The position numbers and the translations under genes were made by a program. This document shows, piece by piece, positions 53,220-64,000 of a DNA stretch of 64,000 bases (position 1 is the stretch's first letter; the number at the start of each line of letters is the position of its first letter). Source of the DNA: Cenococcum geophilum 1.58 (taxonomy: Eukaryota > Ascomycota > Dothideomycetes > Gloniales > Gloniaceae); NCBI GenBank assembly GCA_001692895.1, contig KV748255.1, positions 372,001-436,000 of the forward strand, written 5' to 3'. The notes under the pieces are model-generated. The model ran no database searches. It had not been told where the DNA came from and was given only the letters and a program-made list of their open reading frames with translations.

Positions 53220-54472
53220 ACCATTAGCACGTTAAATATAAGGTGTATAGGCNAATTGGTGTTTATACCCTATACAGACAACCTCNNGAAAANTTTCCTA
53301 TNGGAGTGGGTTTATGTAACGAGGTTCGCCCTTATAAAATACTATTAGTAGGTTACTTTTAGGGAGAGTACCTACTAATTACTAATTCCCTACCCATTTC
53401 TTTAGCAAGGAGGAGGAATAGGGTACAGAATAAAACAGTCNTATAGGGGTAATTGGTAGCTACTTTNAAGCTAGTAAGCTATATGGTTTCTCTTATTTCT
53501 TATATGCAAAACTACGTTAAAAATCTATCTTTTAGAGCGCTTTTTCTACTCTAGGAACGGCAGAATACGGCAGAAATAGATAAAAGAGCTAGGATTTCCT
53601 TAGTGCGATTTTCTTAGTGTAAACTGGACCATAGTGAGCAAAATACCAGGACGAAAAAACACCAGTCGCTAGAGCTCCCCTAGCATTTTAAAACCGGGCT
53701 AGAGTGTCCACTTAGCTACTAGTATATGTTAAGCTGCCTAGAAAGGATTTATATATATAGAACTATAGCGCCATAGCCTAGAGGCTGCATGCGCAGTATT
53801 GTACGTAGTATAATACAATCGGATATTAAAAAAAATAAAAAAAAAGCCCTTGTTGTTGGATTTGCGATTCCGCACCATCTTAGTGTTGTATTTAATATCT
53901 AAAATTTAGTCTATCTATAAGAGCCCCATAAGCTTCAATTTTGGTATTCTGGCAAAATGATAACCGCCTATAAACATAGCTTTCTAGTTGGTTGCGCACG
54001 GGCCACCACTTTACGGACAGAGTTATCGGTGTAAGGGATAGTATATTATTGTCCCTTTATACATATATATTATCTACTAGTCTAGTTTCCTTTACCACGT
54101 GGTTACTTTAACTACCTTTATAGTCTCTAGTAAAATAACCTTATTTTCCGCAATTTATATAAGCTCCTTCTTTAAACTATTTTTCTTACTATAAAGTCCG
54201 CCTAAATATCTTCTACTACTAAGATCCCTAGGTCTTTAATTATTTATAAGCTCTCTAAAACAATTATCTCTAATAAAGGTAGCTAGTTTATCTCTATATT
54301 TTAGAAAAAACTAACTACCTAACTCCGTATTAAAGCACTATTATTTATAGTATACTATTTAGAAACGGATAGTTAAACAGAATGTATAAATACTATAATA
54401 GAATAATATATTTAGATATACACGTTATATCTATAGGATAACTAGATTAATTAGCTTACTATAAGGGGATCT
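53220..54472. other. Unassigned AT-rich stretch
   Basis: I see no gene, terminal repeats or recognisable protein relic. Scattered Ns occur at about 53,216-53,467. A 16-bp A-rich run lies near 53,830. The word AAAGCCCTTGTT occurs at about 53,840 and also at about 52,509; I could not connect the two to an element. Confidence 0.4.
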
Positions 54473-54674
54473 TGTAGATAGGGGGCTATAAGGACACGAT
54501 TGGAACAGGATAGATTGGTAAAAGAGACGAATTCTTAAGGAGGTAAGGCCTCTGGGATCGTGGAGACTATATACTACGGGTACGTGCCTCCGGCACGTGA
54601 CTGGCGACTATTTAAAGGGCGTCTAGGGGTTATCCTAAGGGCAACCCAAGGTGTCCGCAATAATATCCCTTACA
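54473..54674 (-). mobile_element. 3' LTR of element E (202 bp)
   Basis: Plus strand TGTAGATAGGGGG...ATCCCTTACA. On the minus strand the polypurine tract GTAAGAAGGGGGGGGGGGTAA lies immediately before TGTAAGGGATATTATTGCGG, the expected tract-LTR junction for a minus-strand retroelement. It contains the inverted repeat GTACGTGCCTCCGGCACGTGAC. No second copy occurs to the right within the window, so the partner LTR and target duplication cannot be checked. Confidence 0.55.
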
Positions 54675-55722
54675 TTACCCCCCCCCCTTCTTACGGTCGG
54701 CCCCTAATCGCCATTACCTTACAATAGGGAGATTATAAGGGCTTGTCCCAGAAGAGGTTTAAAGAGATATTAAAGAGGTGTTAGTATACCGCTGTATATT
54801 ATCTATCTATCTAACCCCTACTTTAAACTCCTGAAAAACCTTAATAAGGAAAAAATATAACTAGAGAAAAGATATAAGGATTGCTAGGAGACCTATTAAA
54901 AGCCTACTAAAAGTATGCCGGTGACTACCTAGGCTAATATAGGGATTTTTATATAACTTTGCTTCTAAGCCTTTATGCCGGTCTATAATTAATTATAAGT
55001 ATTATAGGCAATTTGGTGTTCTAGTATAGTTTCGTAGAACCTTTAGTATGGGATTTAATATACGGAGCCTTGGCTTGCCGTTGTCTTTAACTACTAAGAT
55101 GTAGTCTATAATCTTTTCTTATAATCCTTTTTTTATAATCCCCTACGTCACTAACGCATTACTCCCGCATTTGCCCTTAGGCTATTAGATGCGGTTAAGG
55201 TATTAATTAGTTAGTTAAAGAGACTTATCTCTTAAGATTTAGTATATATGGTTTTAAATCTAGTGGTCCTGTGTTGTATATTTAGCGTAGCTCTATTACC
55301 TAGTAAATAGGGATATTTTGCGATAGCAATTATAGCTATTATACGATTATTAAGAACGTCTATAACGTTGTTCCTTAATACTGTAGTATTATTTTAGGTC
55401 TAATTTAACCTATATACGTTTTTAATTTGACGTCTTAATTGCCTTCCCTTGGCCGCGTAGTTAGTTTTTGTAAGGAAGTAATGGTTAAATAATTTATACG
55501 CGTGTTTTCTTTCTTCTAAATAGCGCTATTATAACGGAGTTATATTAGTAAGGTTGCGGCTATTTACCGAAAGGGTATTGGACGGTAAAGTATAAAGACA
55601 CTTTGCTCATTGAGCTTAATCCTTTTCCTTAACACTTTACTTCCTATTATTAACCTTCGTCCAATTTAGACGTATCTTTAATATATTATTAAAATTTTCT
55701 TCTTTTTCATTATTAATTTAAT

Positions 55723-57000
55723 ATGCCTCTTCGTTCTCCTACTAACTGCTCTTCTAAGCAAATTCTATAGTGTATTCTAGCCTTGCCTTTGTATATAGAA
55801 CCTTAACCCCCGCTAACCCGCAACTGGTGCTAGTCCTACCTAAATGATTTTGCCTATACGTCTTTAAAAGACTAGAAATCTAATAATAGGATTTTAGAGG
55901 CTTATAATAAGACGCACTGCGTTAGATCTAATACCTTTAGTCCTTATAATTAATGCATACGTACTAAGAGCGGCAGTTACGTTAAGGTAAGCTTTTCTAT
56001 CCTTAATAGATTTCCATTACTGACTTTAATAGCCTAGGCCTAAGTGGCGACGTTCCTTTAATATCCTTAACTACTATATCGCCCGGGCTTTCTCCTATTT
56101 AAGCGCTAATGCTAAACATCCAGGTCGCATTTAAGACTATACTATAGCTATCTACACCGCCTATAATTCTTAGCAAGCTAGTTAGTAACGCCTAATGCAA
56201 GAGTAAGGTTGGTATACTAAGGATAGAGTGCGGGATAGGGGTGATAAGAAGAAGGTTGCTGTCTACTATAGGAAGGAGTTTGCGCATGCGTGTTAAGTTT
56301 CAAAAGAGTATAATATAATGCGGTATTAGGTAGGTTACCCTTTGGGTACCTAGCGGATAGGTAACTAATAGTTACTGTAGTAAGGTCTTGGTGGTTTTAG
56401 ACTGTGCTAGCTAGCTAACGTCTCTGTTTATTCTAGGCTTAGGCGTATCTTTATTAACTATAAGCTTACTCCCTAAGAGCTTTATTAGTATTGGTTTAGA
56501 CCTAATATTAGTGTTAAGCGTTTAAAAGTCTCTGTTCTAGCTATACCTTATTATCCTGCCCCTGTTTTTATACCTACCCATACCTCTACTAAGGGTTTTA
56601 GGTCTTATTCTCGTTAGCTATCCCTTAGAGGGCCAATAGATACTAATCCTACTCCTAAGGATAAGGTATAGTGGCTTTTTAGATTAGGTATTTGGGATTT
56701 GTTCTTATATATAGTAGCAATTAAGGACCTTAATTAGGTACTTAGGAAGGCCTTAGAAGGCTTTTAGGAAGGGCTTAGAAGCCTTAGGAATAATATTCCT
56801 GGTATAGATTAATAAATGGGAATGCAATTCTAGCAAAATGCCCTATTAACTCTATACTATGTACGTGAAAAGGCTAAGGACCCGTCCTGCTTTAGGCCGT
56901 AGCCCTATCCCTATAGTTTCTGGAGCCTGTCCGTTCTATATCCGATTTAACCTATTTACTCTTTTTATAAGCTTTCTTTATAGGTTGCGATAACACCATA
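55723..57000 (+). pseudogene. Antisense ORF relic in element E, unknown protein
   Basis: A plus-strand coding-like relic, tail-to-tail with the pol relic. It starts MPLRSPTNCSSKQIL, continues with SYLNDFAYTSLKD and KSNNRILEAYNKTH, shifts frame once near 56,050, and goes on with ARAFSYLSANAKHPGRI and KDRVRDRGDKKKVAVYYRKE. It ends with KALEGF, EGLRSLRNNIPGID and NALLTLYYVREKAKDPSCFR near 57,000. Stops fall at RIP-type codons. About 420 codons. I recognise no domain. It lies inside the element, between chromodomain and polypurine tract, opposite in sense to gag-pol. That is the layout of the additional antisense ORFs described in some plant gypsy elements; a captured host gene is the alternative. 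Confidence 0.5.
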
Positions 57001-57029
57001 GTGTTAGAGCGCTTTCTATAACTTATAAA

Positions 57030-60000
57030 TTGTAGACCTTAGTCCTAATATTCTTTTAGAATATCTTTATAATATTTAAGGTGATCCTCTGGTTCCTATA
57101 TAAAGTCCTTAGCGGGCTAGCCTAGCCATTTAACTTTAAATTAAAGCTTGTTCTTGACAGACTTATAGCATAGTATAGCTTTAACCTTGTACCGCTTGCC
57201 TACCACCTTAGGGTGTTTAATTAGGCCTAGACGGAAGTTCTTTTCCGGCGATAGTTTATGCTATAGCTTTAGTAGGTTTATGTAAAACACTAGATGCATA
57301 TAGGCTATAAATAGGGGTAGCTAGAGATAATAGGCTAGCTTACTAATTTGTTCCTTAACTTAGAAGGGACTTAGGTATTTTATATTAAGCTTCTTTAATG
57401 GTTAACGGGTTTTAATATTTGTTAAACGTAATAGAACCTTATCGCCCACTCCGAAATACTTATCCTAGTACTTACAGTTATACTAAAGTCTCTGCTACTC
57501 TTAGGCATCTTATAAGCTCTACTTTGCATACTTTTATTACTCCTCCTATTCCTGGAGGTATCCTTATACTCTCTAGTAGATGTCCTTAGACTTCCCGGTA
57601 GGATCCTATAACTAATTATACGGCCTTAGCTAGTAATTGTTGGGTATACTATTAAACCTAAATAGCTAGACGCTATAGGCAATCTGGATTGGTGCATACT
57701 TATATAATATATATTGCTTTAAATTGTAAGCGTACTCCACGTACGGAAGTAGCTCGCACTAGTTATCTTGCTGGTAGTTTAAATATATCCGTAAGTAAGA
57801 CTCTAGTTCCTAGTTCTGGCGTTCCGTTTACCTATCCGTCTATAAATAAAAGGCCGTACTATAATGGTGGTCTATCTTTAAATAGAAGCATAGATCCGAC
57901 TAGTACTAACTTATAAAGACGCTTCCCCTATTAGTAATAATAGAGTGCGGCTAATTTACTTTAAGAAAGCATTTCTCCTTAATTAGGTTGGTAAGCTCTT
58001 ATACGTTAATTGTCTTATTAATAGGAAGGTATTAAACGTACTTTAAAAACCTATTAATAAGTACAAGGACCAAATTGTATATTCGTCCTTAGCTATCTTT
58101 AGATAGCGGGAGATCTATAATAAAGTCTATAGCGTAATATTGCTATAGCTTACTAGCGGGGGAAACTAATTTAAGTAGACCCTATGGCTTATGCCTGCGG
58201 ATCTTATATACTTAACACTTCTTATAATGGCTAATGTACTCCTTTACTTCCTAATTGAGCCTTAGCTAATAGTATTTGCGTTAAAGTAATTCTACTGTCT
58301 TTGCTTAACTATAGTGGCCGCCTAAAGGATTATCGTAATTCTTTATAAGAATCTTCTATTGTAGATTTGCTTCTTATAGCACCTAAACCTTACCACCTCT
58401 ATATAGTAGGCCTATTGGGTCTAGTTCCTAATAGTAGCGCCTAGTAGCTTCCTTTCCATTACGTTTCTGGTCTACTTCCGTATTAAGGATAGTATAGGAA
58501 GTATTTCTCCGTTGCACCTTATGGATAAGGTCCGTTAATCTTTTAGATAGTTTTTAGGTAAAAGCTATTTCGTCCCGTACTACTCTAAGTATAAGACTAG
58601 ATAGTACTATAGATCTTATAACTCTTTAATACGCGTACATTAGGAAGGCCGCTATAAAGTTAAAGTCCTTTAGTTATTATAGGGCTCCGAGTTCCGATTG
58701 CTCTATGGCTTTGCTATTAGTTTAAGGGGATAGCTTAGTAATTAGAGATAGTATATTACTAGGTTCCAAGAATGTATTAGGGACGTCCTGTTTAGGTATA
58801 TTTGGACCCTTATTAGTAATGGACTAGGTACTAGCTAAAATATTAGTAAAAACCAATAGGGCTTATACCGCCTAAGACTTAGTATATAGAGCTGTAGGTG
58901 CTTAAGTATTTTATACCTAGAGCTTGTTCTATAATATAGGGAGTAAGATATCTATTATCTGTTTTCCTTCTCCCGTTTTAAAGCCTTTGGTATAGTCTAG
59001 CTGTTATAACGATTTATTAGTAGGGTTGTTTTCCCCTAGCTTGTATTTAATCTTAAAATTAAACCGCGTAAGCTCCTTTGCCTATCTGGCTTATTAAGGT
59101 ATAAGCTCCTTTATAGTTATAAAGTAGCGTAAATTATAGTGATCTGAAAGTATACGAGTGGTATGGCTTGCGTGCTTAAGGTAGTGTCGCTACTATTTAA
59201 AGCAGTTAACTATGGCCAGCAGTTCCTTGTCGTGGGTATAATACCTAACTTTAGGTCCCTAGAATTTTCTGCTATAAAATGCTACTAGTCTCTAATAGAG
59301 CTGGGTAGCGTCTAGATGCCTATTGGGTTATAGTAGGATACTAGTAAGGGCAAAATTTAATACATTAGTGATTATTATTAATAGCTAATCTGGGTTAAAA
59401 TGCCGTAGTAATAAAGCTTCTATAAACTTTATATAAAGTTCCTAAAAGGCCTCCTAAACCTTTCCGGGCTATAACTATAGCTTATACTATTTAGTTAGTC
59501 CCTTCTTAGTTTTCTTTCTTACCGCCTTTAAGCTTTTTACTCCTTAGGTTAGGTCTTAGGAAGCTTCTATAATATAGTTAGATAGGTATTAGGCGACGTC
59601 TAAGTAATTATAAATAAAGCGCCTATAGAAATTGGTAAAGCCTAGGAACACTTAAATATCCTAGTAGCTCTTTGGCTCTAGCTACTTCTAGATTATCTAC
59701 ACCCATACTAGATCTATAACTATACCTATAGGCGTTATAATATAACCTAGGAACTTAACCTGCTTAGTGTTAAAGATATACTTTAACACCTTAGCGTAGA
59801 GGCCCTAATTATCTAAACGTTCCAGCACTTCGCGGACGTGTTGCTCGTGTTAATCCTTGTTTTCTAAGTAGATTAAGATATTATCTAAATAGATAACGTA
59901 TATGTAGTTAACTAGTCCCCCTAAGGCTTTGTAAATGTATAATTGGAATGTCGCAGGCGTATTAGCTAGCCTAAAAAGCATTACTAGATACTTAAAGTGG

Positions 60001-62719
60001 CCGTATTAGGTCTTAAAAGCGGTCTTCTATTTATCCCCTTTTTTAATACGGAGCCTATAGTAGGCGTCTTATAGATCTAGCTTCGTGAAGATCTTCGCCC
60101 TAGATAGTTAATTTAGCATTTTACTAACCAGTAGTAGTGGGTAACGGTTCTTAATTGTAATCTTATTAAGACCGCGATAGTCTATACATAGCCTTATAGT
60201 TCTATCTAGTTTTAGAACGAAGAGGATTAGTGCGCCTGACGGCAACTTATTAGGCTAGATCTACCCCTTTTCTAGTAACCTATTAAGGTACTTCTATAGG
60301 ATTTTAAGCTCTTTACGCGAGAGGTTGTAGATAGGAAGGTTTAATGGTTATTTGCCTTCTTCTAGATTAATTACATAATCGTACTCTAAGTTCTGCGGTA
60401 GGACTTTTGCTCTCCTGCCCGAAAATACCTTTAGTAAGTCCCTTAGGCCTGCTAAAATATTTAATAAATTAGGGTCGCGTTTATCCTCTGCGTTATTATT
60501 AAGTAGGTCCTAAAGCTCCCTTAGAATGCTTACGGGCAGCGTTATACGCTATAGTGGTTGCTTATATATAGTTGCCACCATATATTAAACCGTTTTATGC
60601 GGTAGCTAATAGAGGGTAGGGAACTCCTTAACGCAGCGTTTAAGGTACCATAGTATACTCTCCGTATATTGCTTAAGCTAGAGTAACCTATAGCGGTTAA
60701 AGTATCTTATAAGATCCTTAAGATCGCCGCCTCCTTATAATATCTCCGCGACCTATCTAGTAGTTCCCTATAGGGTCTCCATTATAGAGGGGTTATTACC
60801 TATATTAGGCTCTATACCTATCTTGCTATTAAATAAGGGTTAAATCCGATACTCCTTTAGGTGTAGAGCGTATACTATTTTACTTAGGGCTACATTCTCT
60901 AGGATGTCCTTTAGGCTTATTAGTAATATACGCCCTTCCAAATCTTTATTATTCTATTATTTAAAGGCTCTAGTTTTAAAGCGTATCTTAGGATCTACTT
61001 CCGCTAGCTAAGGGTATTTAAGGATAAGGTTATAACCTACGAAGTTAGCCGCCTAGAAGGGTTGCGGGCTAACCACCTTGGTGCGGTTATATATATTAGC
61101 TACTAACACTATAAGCTTATGGGCACTATATAGCTTAATCCAATGCTTATCTAGGAAGCCTATAATAGGTTTCCGCCACCTTTACAATAGGATAAGTTTA
61201 TGCTCTTTTACTAAATCATATTATATAAGATTAATTTCGGCGCCGCTGTTATATAGTGCTTAGAACTGTTATACCTTACCCATAGGGAGTGTTATTTCTA
61301 GCTTAATAGTAATATAGAGAGTCTCTCCTTCTATATCTTGCCCTAGTTGCAGCTAGGAGAGGTCTATAACTAGGGCTTTTCTTTTTTTATATTGTTAGTG
61401 CGGTTATTGCCCTACTTATTTTTCTAATAAGATCTACCTCCGGAGTTTTCTCTTAACTTTTTAAAGTGTTCCCATAAAGGTGCCAGATAGGTATTAGGTT
61501 GGCCCTAGGAGTCTTTCCCATTATTTAAGGTTCCTAACTTTAACCCTTTTAAAATTCTCTTTAAGAACGGCTTCTTTAAAGGTTAGGTCTGCCCTACGTT
61601 ACTACTAAAGTGCCCACGCTTCTAGTGACCCCCTAGCTTCTTACTAAAAGAGGTCTGGTTCCTTACCGCATCTTTAGCGTTTAGAACTGCTTATTCGAAA
61701 TCTGTATATATAGTAATCCGTAATAGGGCTCCTACGCGCTTTATTTTATTATAAATTACTAGCTTAATTCTAGCCTAAATAAACCCAATCTTCTTTTTTT
61801 TATAGATACTACCGTTTTTGTTTTTAAAGGGCTTTAGATCTATCTACTAAGTATAAGTTTCTATAAAGTTTATAAACTAGTGGAAGTTATAGCGGTTTAG
61901 CTATATCCCATTCTAGAATAGCTCTATATTATTATATTATACAATATACGGATTTTAAGTCCATTTCTTTAGAAAGGTTTGTAGCTGTGGCTATATAGTA
62001 ATTTGCTCTTTATTAAGCTAATTAAGTGCGATCTGGTTTAGTAATCGGTCTTTAATCTTGCTAATAATCCAGCATATACGCTCTTTAGTATTATTTTATA
62101 TTATTAGTATCTTAAAGAAGTTGTCTACCTTATAAACCCAATCGTCTAACTACTGGGCGTTAGGTCTATGGCGGAGTTCTAAACTACTAAAGGCCTTAGC
62201 TAGTTAGTCTATATCCTTTTTCCGTTTATAGTATAGATAACTCTTTAAGTCTTCTATACCTCCTTAGGTAGGTACTAAGTAGCTTTTAGGAAGCCCTTAG
62301 CCTTAACTAGGTTGTAAAAGAATTTACCTAGCTTGAATTAGACCCTACTAGATTTAAATTTGCCCTTAGAGGGTTCTAATATATTTATTAGTAGCTTCCT
62401 CCTATATAGCTTCTGAGAGCCTTATAATAGCTTCCCAATATCCATCTTAAAGGAGATTAGTATAGGGCTCTTAACCTTCTAAACTTAGGCCTAGGGAGGC
62501 TCCTACTATAGAGGTAGTGTTAGTACTAGTAGCTAGTATAGGCTTCCCAATGAGGCTCGGGTCTTAAGTTAGTGATTAGCTTAGATTACCTAAAGGGGTA
62601 GGCCCGCTTAGCTTGTAAGTAGTTTATACACCGCTACTATACTAATTATGGGCCAGTGGTCTTCTAGAAGGGTTCCAGTTAGTTCCCTAGTCAGACGCGT
62701 TAGTATATTCCTCTGGCAT
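57030..62719 (-). pseudogene. Gag-pol-chromodomain relic of element E
   Basis: Gag starts at ATG 62719-62717 (MPEEYTNASD). The gag body includes LELRHRPNAQ and LDDWVYKVDNFFKILI. A protease-like region lies at about 61,280-60,950. RT (about 60,330-59,640): [38 protein letters not shown], then YLDN for YLDD at 59891-59874, and VFLGFTNFYRRFI. RNase H (about 59,400-59,050): YTHDKELLAIVNCFK. Integrase (about 58,600-57,350): INKTINV, NRGSVFIS, LPYVEYAYNLKQYI and GVGDKVLLRLTNIKTR. The chromodomain-like end at about 57,165-57,030 reads FKVKWLG then EPEDHLKYYKDILKEY. Fewer stops than in D or B suggest a younger or less mutated copy, but no domain is intact. Confidence 0.87.
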
Positions 62720-62761
62720 TTCTAGCTTAAGGAAATATCTTAGAGTCGCCCAGTGCTTTAA

Positions 62762-62885
62762 TCTATATTCAATATTAATTAAAGTTATTAAATATTAAAT
62801 ATTAATCATTTAATATTCAATATCAATACAAAAAGTGTTAATATTTAATATATTAAATATTGAAAAAATATATACATATACTAAG
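62762..62885. repeat. ATTAAATATTAAT simple-sequence tract
   Basis: Overlapping, partly palindromic words of TTAATATTAAA and TTCAATATT type, almost pure A/T, directly right of the gag of element E. It may be a slipped AT microsatellite where the 5' LTR of E should be. Confidence 0.7.
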
Positions 62886-62964
62886 AATATTTAATTTTAT
62901 AGCTAAATAGGCCTATATTATGCCCATATATATACTAGGCTATATGCATAGGTGAATAAACATC

Positions 62965-63124
62965 AGGAAATTTTTTTTTGGCCCCGTTATTGTAAGCGAA
63001 AATCAGGGTCTACAAAACCTGCGTAAGTCGCAATTTTGGCAATTTGCGGGCAATTTACAGCAATTTACTACAAACACACAACCCTAATTTTCGGCCACAA
63101 CAACGTGGCTAAAAAAAATTTCCT
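62965..63124. mobile_element. Small inverted-repeat element (MITE-like), about 160 bp
   Basis: The left end AGGAAATTTTTTTT and following GGCCCCGTTATTGT match the reverse complement of the right end (AGGAAATTTTTTTTAGCCACGTTGTTGT). The similarity extends to about 48 bp, including CGAAAATYAGGGT. ATGCATAGG occurs on both sides (62944-62952 and 63126-63134), though on the left it is 12 bp away from the repeat. No coding sequence. Confidence 0.6.
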
Positions 63125-63159
63125 AATGCATAGGAAGTGTAACCGTAGGGGCAGGCCAG

Positions 63160-64000
63160 TAGACCTCTCTTATTAAATACGAAATTGCCATATATTAATA
63201 GGCACACTCCTAGTTCTTTAAGCGGCAAGTTAGCAGACTTCTATTATTAAGTATAAAATTGCCGTATATTGCCTGGCATATTGCCCAGTTTCTTAAGTGG
63301 CAAGTTAGTATACTTTAGTCATTGGGCACAAAACTGCCACACATCGCCTGGCACATCGCCTAGTTCCTTAAGCTGTAAGCTAGTAGACTTCTATTACTAA
63401 GCGCGAAACTACTATACATTACCTAGCACATTGCCCAGTTCTTTAAGCGGTAAGCTAGTAGACTTCCACTACTAAGCATAAAGTTGCCGTATATTGCTAG
63501 GTATATTGCCCAATTCTTTAAATTACAAGCTAGCAGGCGTCGCCCATTAGTAGAGTATTCTAATATATTAGCTTACATATTACCTAGTTCCTACGTTATA
63601 AGCTAGTAGACTTATTATATTAACAGAGCACCATAATATATTGCCTGGCGCATTACTTAGGTCCTTAAATAGTAAGCTAGCAGTTGTTACTTATTACTAG
63701 AGCACTGCGATATATCCAGTCGCTTATTGCCCAGTTCCTTAAATAGCAAAATAGTAAACTTCTCTTATTAATATAAGAATTGCGGCATATTGCCGATATA
63801 TTGCCCTATTCTATAAAAAACAACCTAATATACCTTCCATTAACTGTAAGAATACAGTATATCGCTAAAAAACATTGCTTACTCCATTAAAAAAAAACCC
63901 CAGTATATACCTTCTATCAGCCATAAGACTGCGGCATATTGCCCACTATATTGCCCAATTCTCAAAACAACAGCCTAGTATACTTCTTTTACCAAATAAG
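63160..64000 (+). repeat. Diverged 75-bp satellite, at least 11 copies, continuing past the edge
   Basis: Units of about 73-75 bp read TAGACTTCTATTACTAAGCA, then TAAAATTGCCGTATATTGCC, then TGGCATATTGCCCAGTTCTT, then TAAGCGGTAAGCTAG. Eleven successive units can be laid out, with the GCTAG or CCTAG joint kept and ATTGCC words repeated. Unit-to-unit divergence is high and includes more than transitions, so the array is old or slowly homogenised. It reaches the last base of the window. Confidence 0.85.

Larger units (their letters stand above)
54473..62760 (-). mobile_element. Element E: large Ty3/gypsy element, 5' LTR not seen
   Basis: A minus-strand gag-protease-RT-RNase H-integrase-chromodomain relic (62719 to about 57,000) lies upstream of the 202-bp 3' LTR. 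Between the end of pol and that LTR is about 2.3 kb of extra sequence carrying a plus-strand ORF relic. To the right of gag the sequence becomes a simple AT repeat (62,762-62,885) rather than an LTR, so the 5' end was lost, replaced, or is too diverged to see. Confidence 0.7.
15480..64000. other. AT-rich, RIP-mutated transposon block (heterochromatin-like)
   Basis: Composition changes abruptly near 15,480 to long runs of TA, TTA and TAA, and no intact gene follows to the window end. Relic proteins are readable, but nearly every frame carries TAA or TAG stops where CAA, CAG or TGG would be expected. Conserved Cys and Asp are often Tyr and Asn (G to A). Paired LTRs differ almost only by transitions. 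This is what RIP (C to T, mainly at CpA) does to repeats in Pezizomycotina. Less mutated GC-rich islands remain: the LTRs of element B, the Fot1-like transposon, the MITE at 42.6 kb and the tandem repeats at 52.6-53.2 kb. Unassigned stretches within the block include 15,480-16,587 and 53,220-54,472. Confidence 0.9.

Noticed and set aside
57689..57916. 75-codon plus-strand frame
   Set aside because: It lies opposite the readable integrase relic of element E and is a shadow of it.
62762..64000. Possible telomere or subtelomere end
   Set aside because: No TTAGGG or CCCTAA arrays are present; the repeats are a 75-bp satellite and a plain A/T tract.

Overview
The window looks like a piece of a filamentous ascomycete (Pezizomycotina) chromosome. 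It has two parts. Positions 1 to about 15,480 have ordinary base composition, fungal-style genes, pyrimidine-rich promoter tracts and short introns. Positions about 15,480 to 64,000 are extremely AT-rich and TpA-rich, have no intact gene, and are packed with transposon relics full of stop codons. Differences between the paired LTRs are almost all transitions, the mark of repeat-induced point mutation (RIP). The species cannot be named from the sequence.

Gene-bearing part. The 5' end of a minus-strand gene runs off the left edge (1-222). A single giant minus-strand ORF (3199-10608, 2,469 codons) encodes a low-complexity, Glu/Pro/Ala-rich protein with a basic coiled-coil C-terminal region. A probable three-exon minus-strand gene lies at 12943-13850. 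A weak, possibly broken plus-strand gene lies at 14667-15046. An LTR-like sequence with TGACTCA boxes (about 15121-15431) marks the border.

Transposon part. Insertions were bounded by matching LTR lengths and target-site duplications (TSDs). Solo LTRs lie at 16588-16870 (TSD CGCGG) and 17093-17279 (TSD TTAAC). Ty3/gypsy element A (17595-23552, minus, TSD CTATA), Ty1/copia element B (24528-30409, plus, TSD CCTAT) and Ty3/gypsy chromovirus C1 (30809-37726, plus, TSD ATTGT) all sit inside an older minus-strand Ty3/gypsy element D. The pieces of D are at 23553-24527, 30410-30808 and 37727 to about 41,500. A second chromovirus, C2 (41510-50703, minus, TSD CTTGG/CTTAG), carries a 338-bp MITE (42621-42958) and a Fot1/pogo DNA transposon (48578-50502). 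To its right are a piggyBac-type transposase relic, a GC-rich island of 34-bp tandem repeats, and chromovirus-like element E (3' LTR 54473-54674, pol and gag on the minus strand up to 62719). Element E has an extra antisense ORF relic. The window ends with a small inverted-repeat element and a diverged 75-bp satellite running off the edge.

The block behaves as heterochromatin, either an AT isochore or pericentromere-like DNA. The most unusual signals are a 27-bp hairpin module shared by copia and gypsy elements in both orientations, the antisense ORF in element E, the 75-bp satellite, and the giant repetitive protein beside the border.
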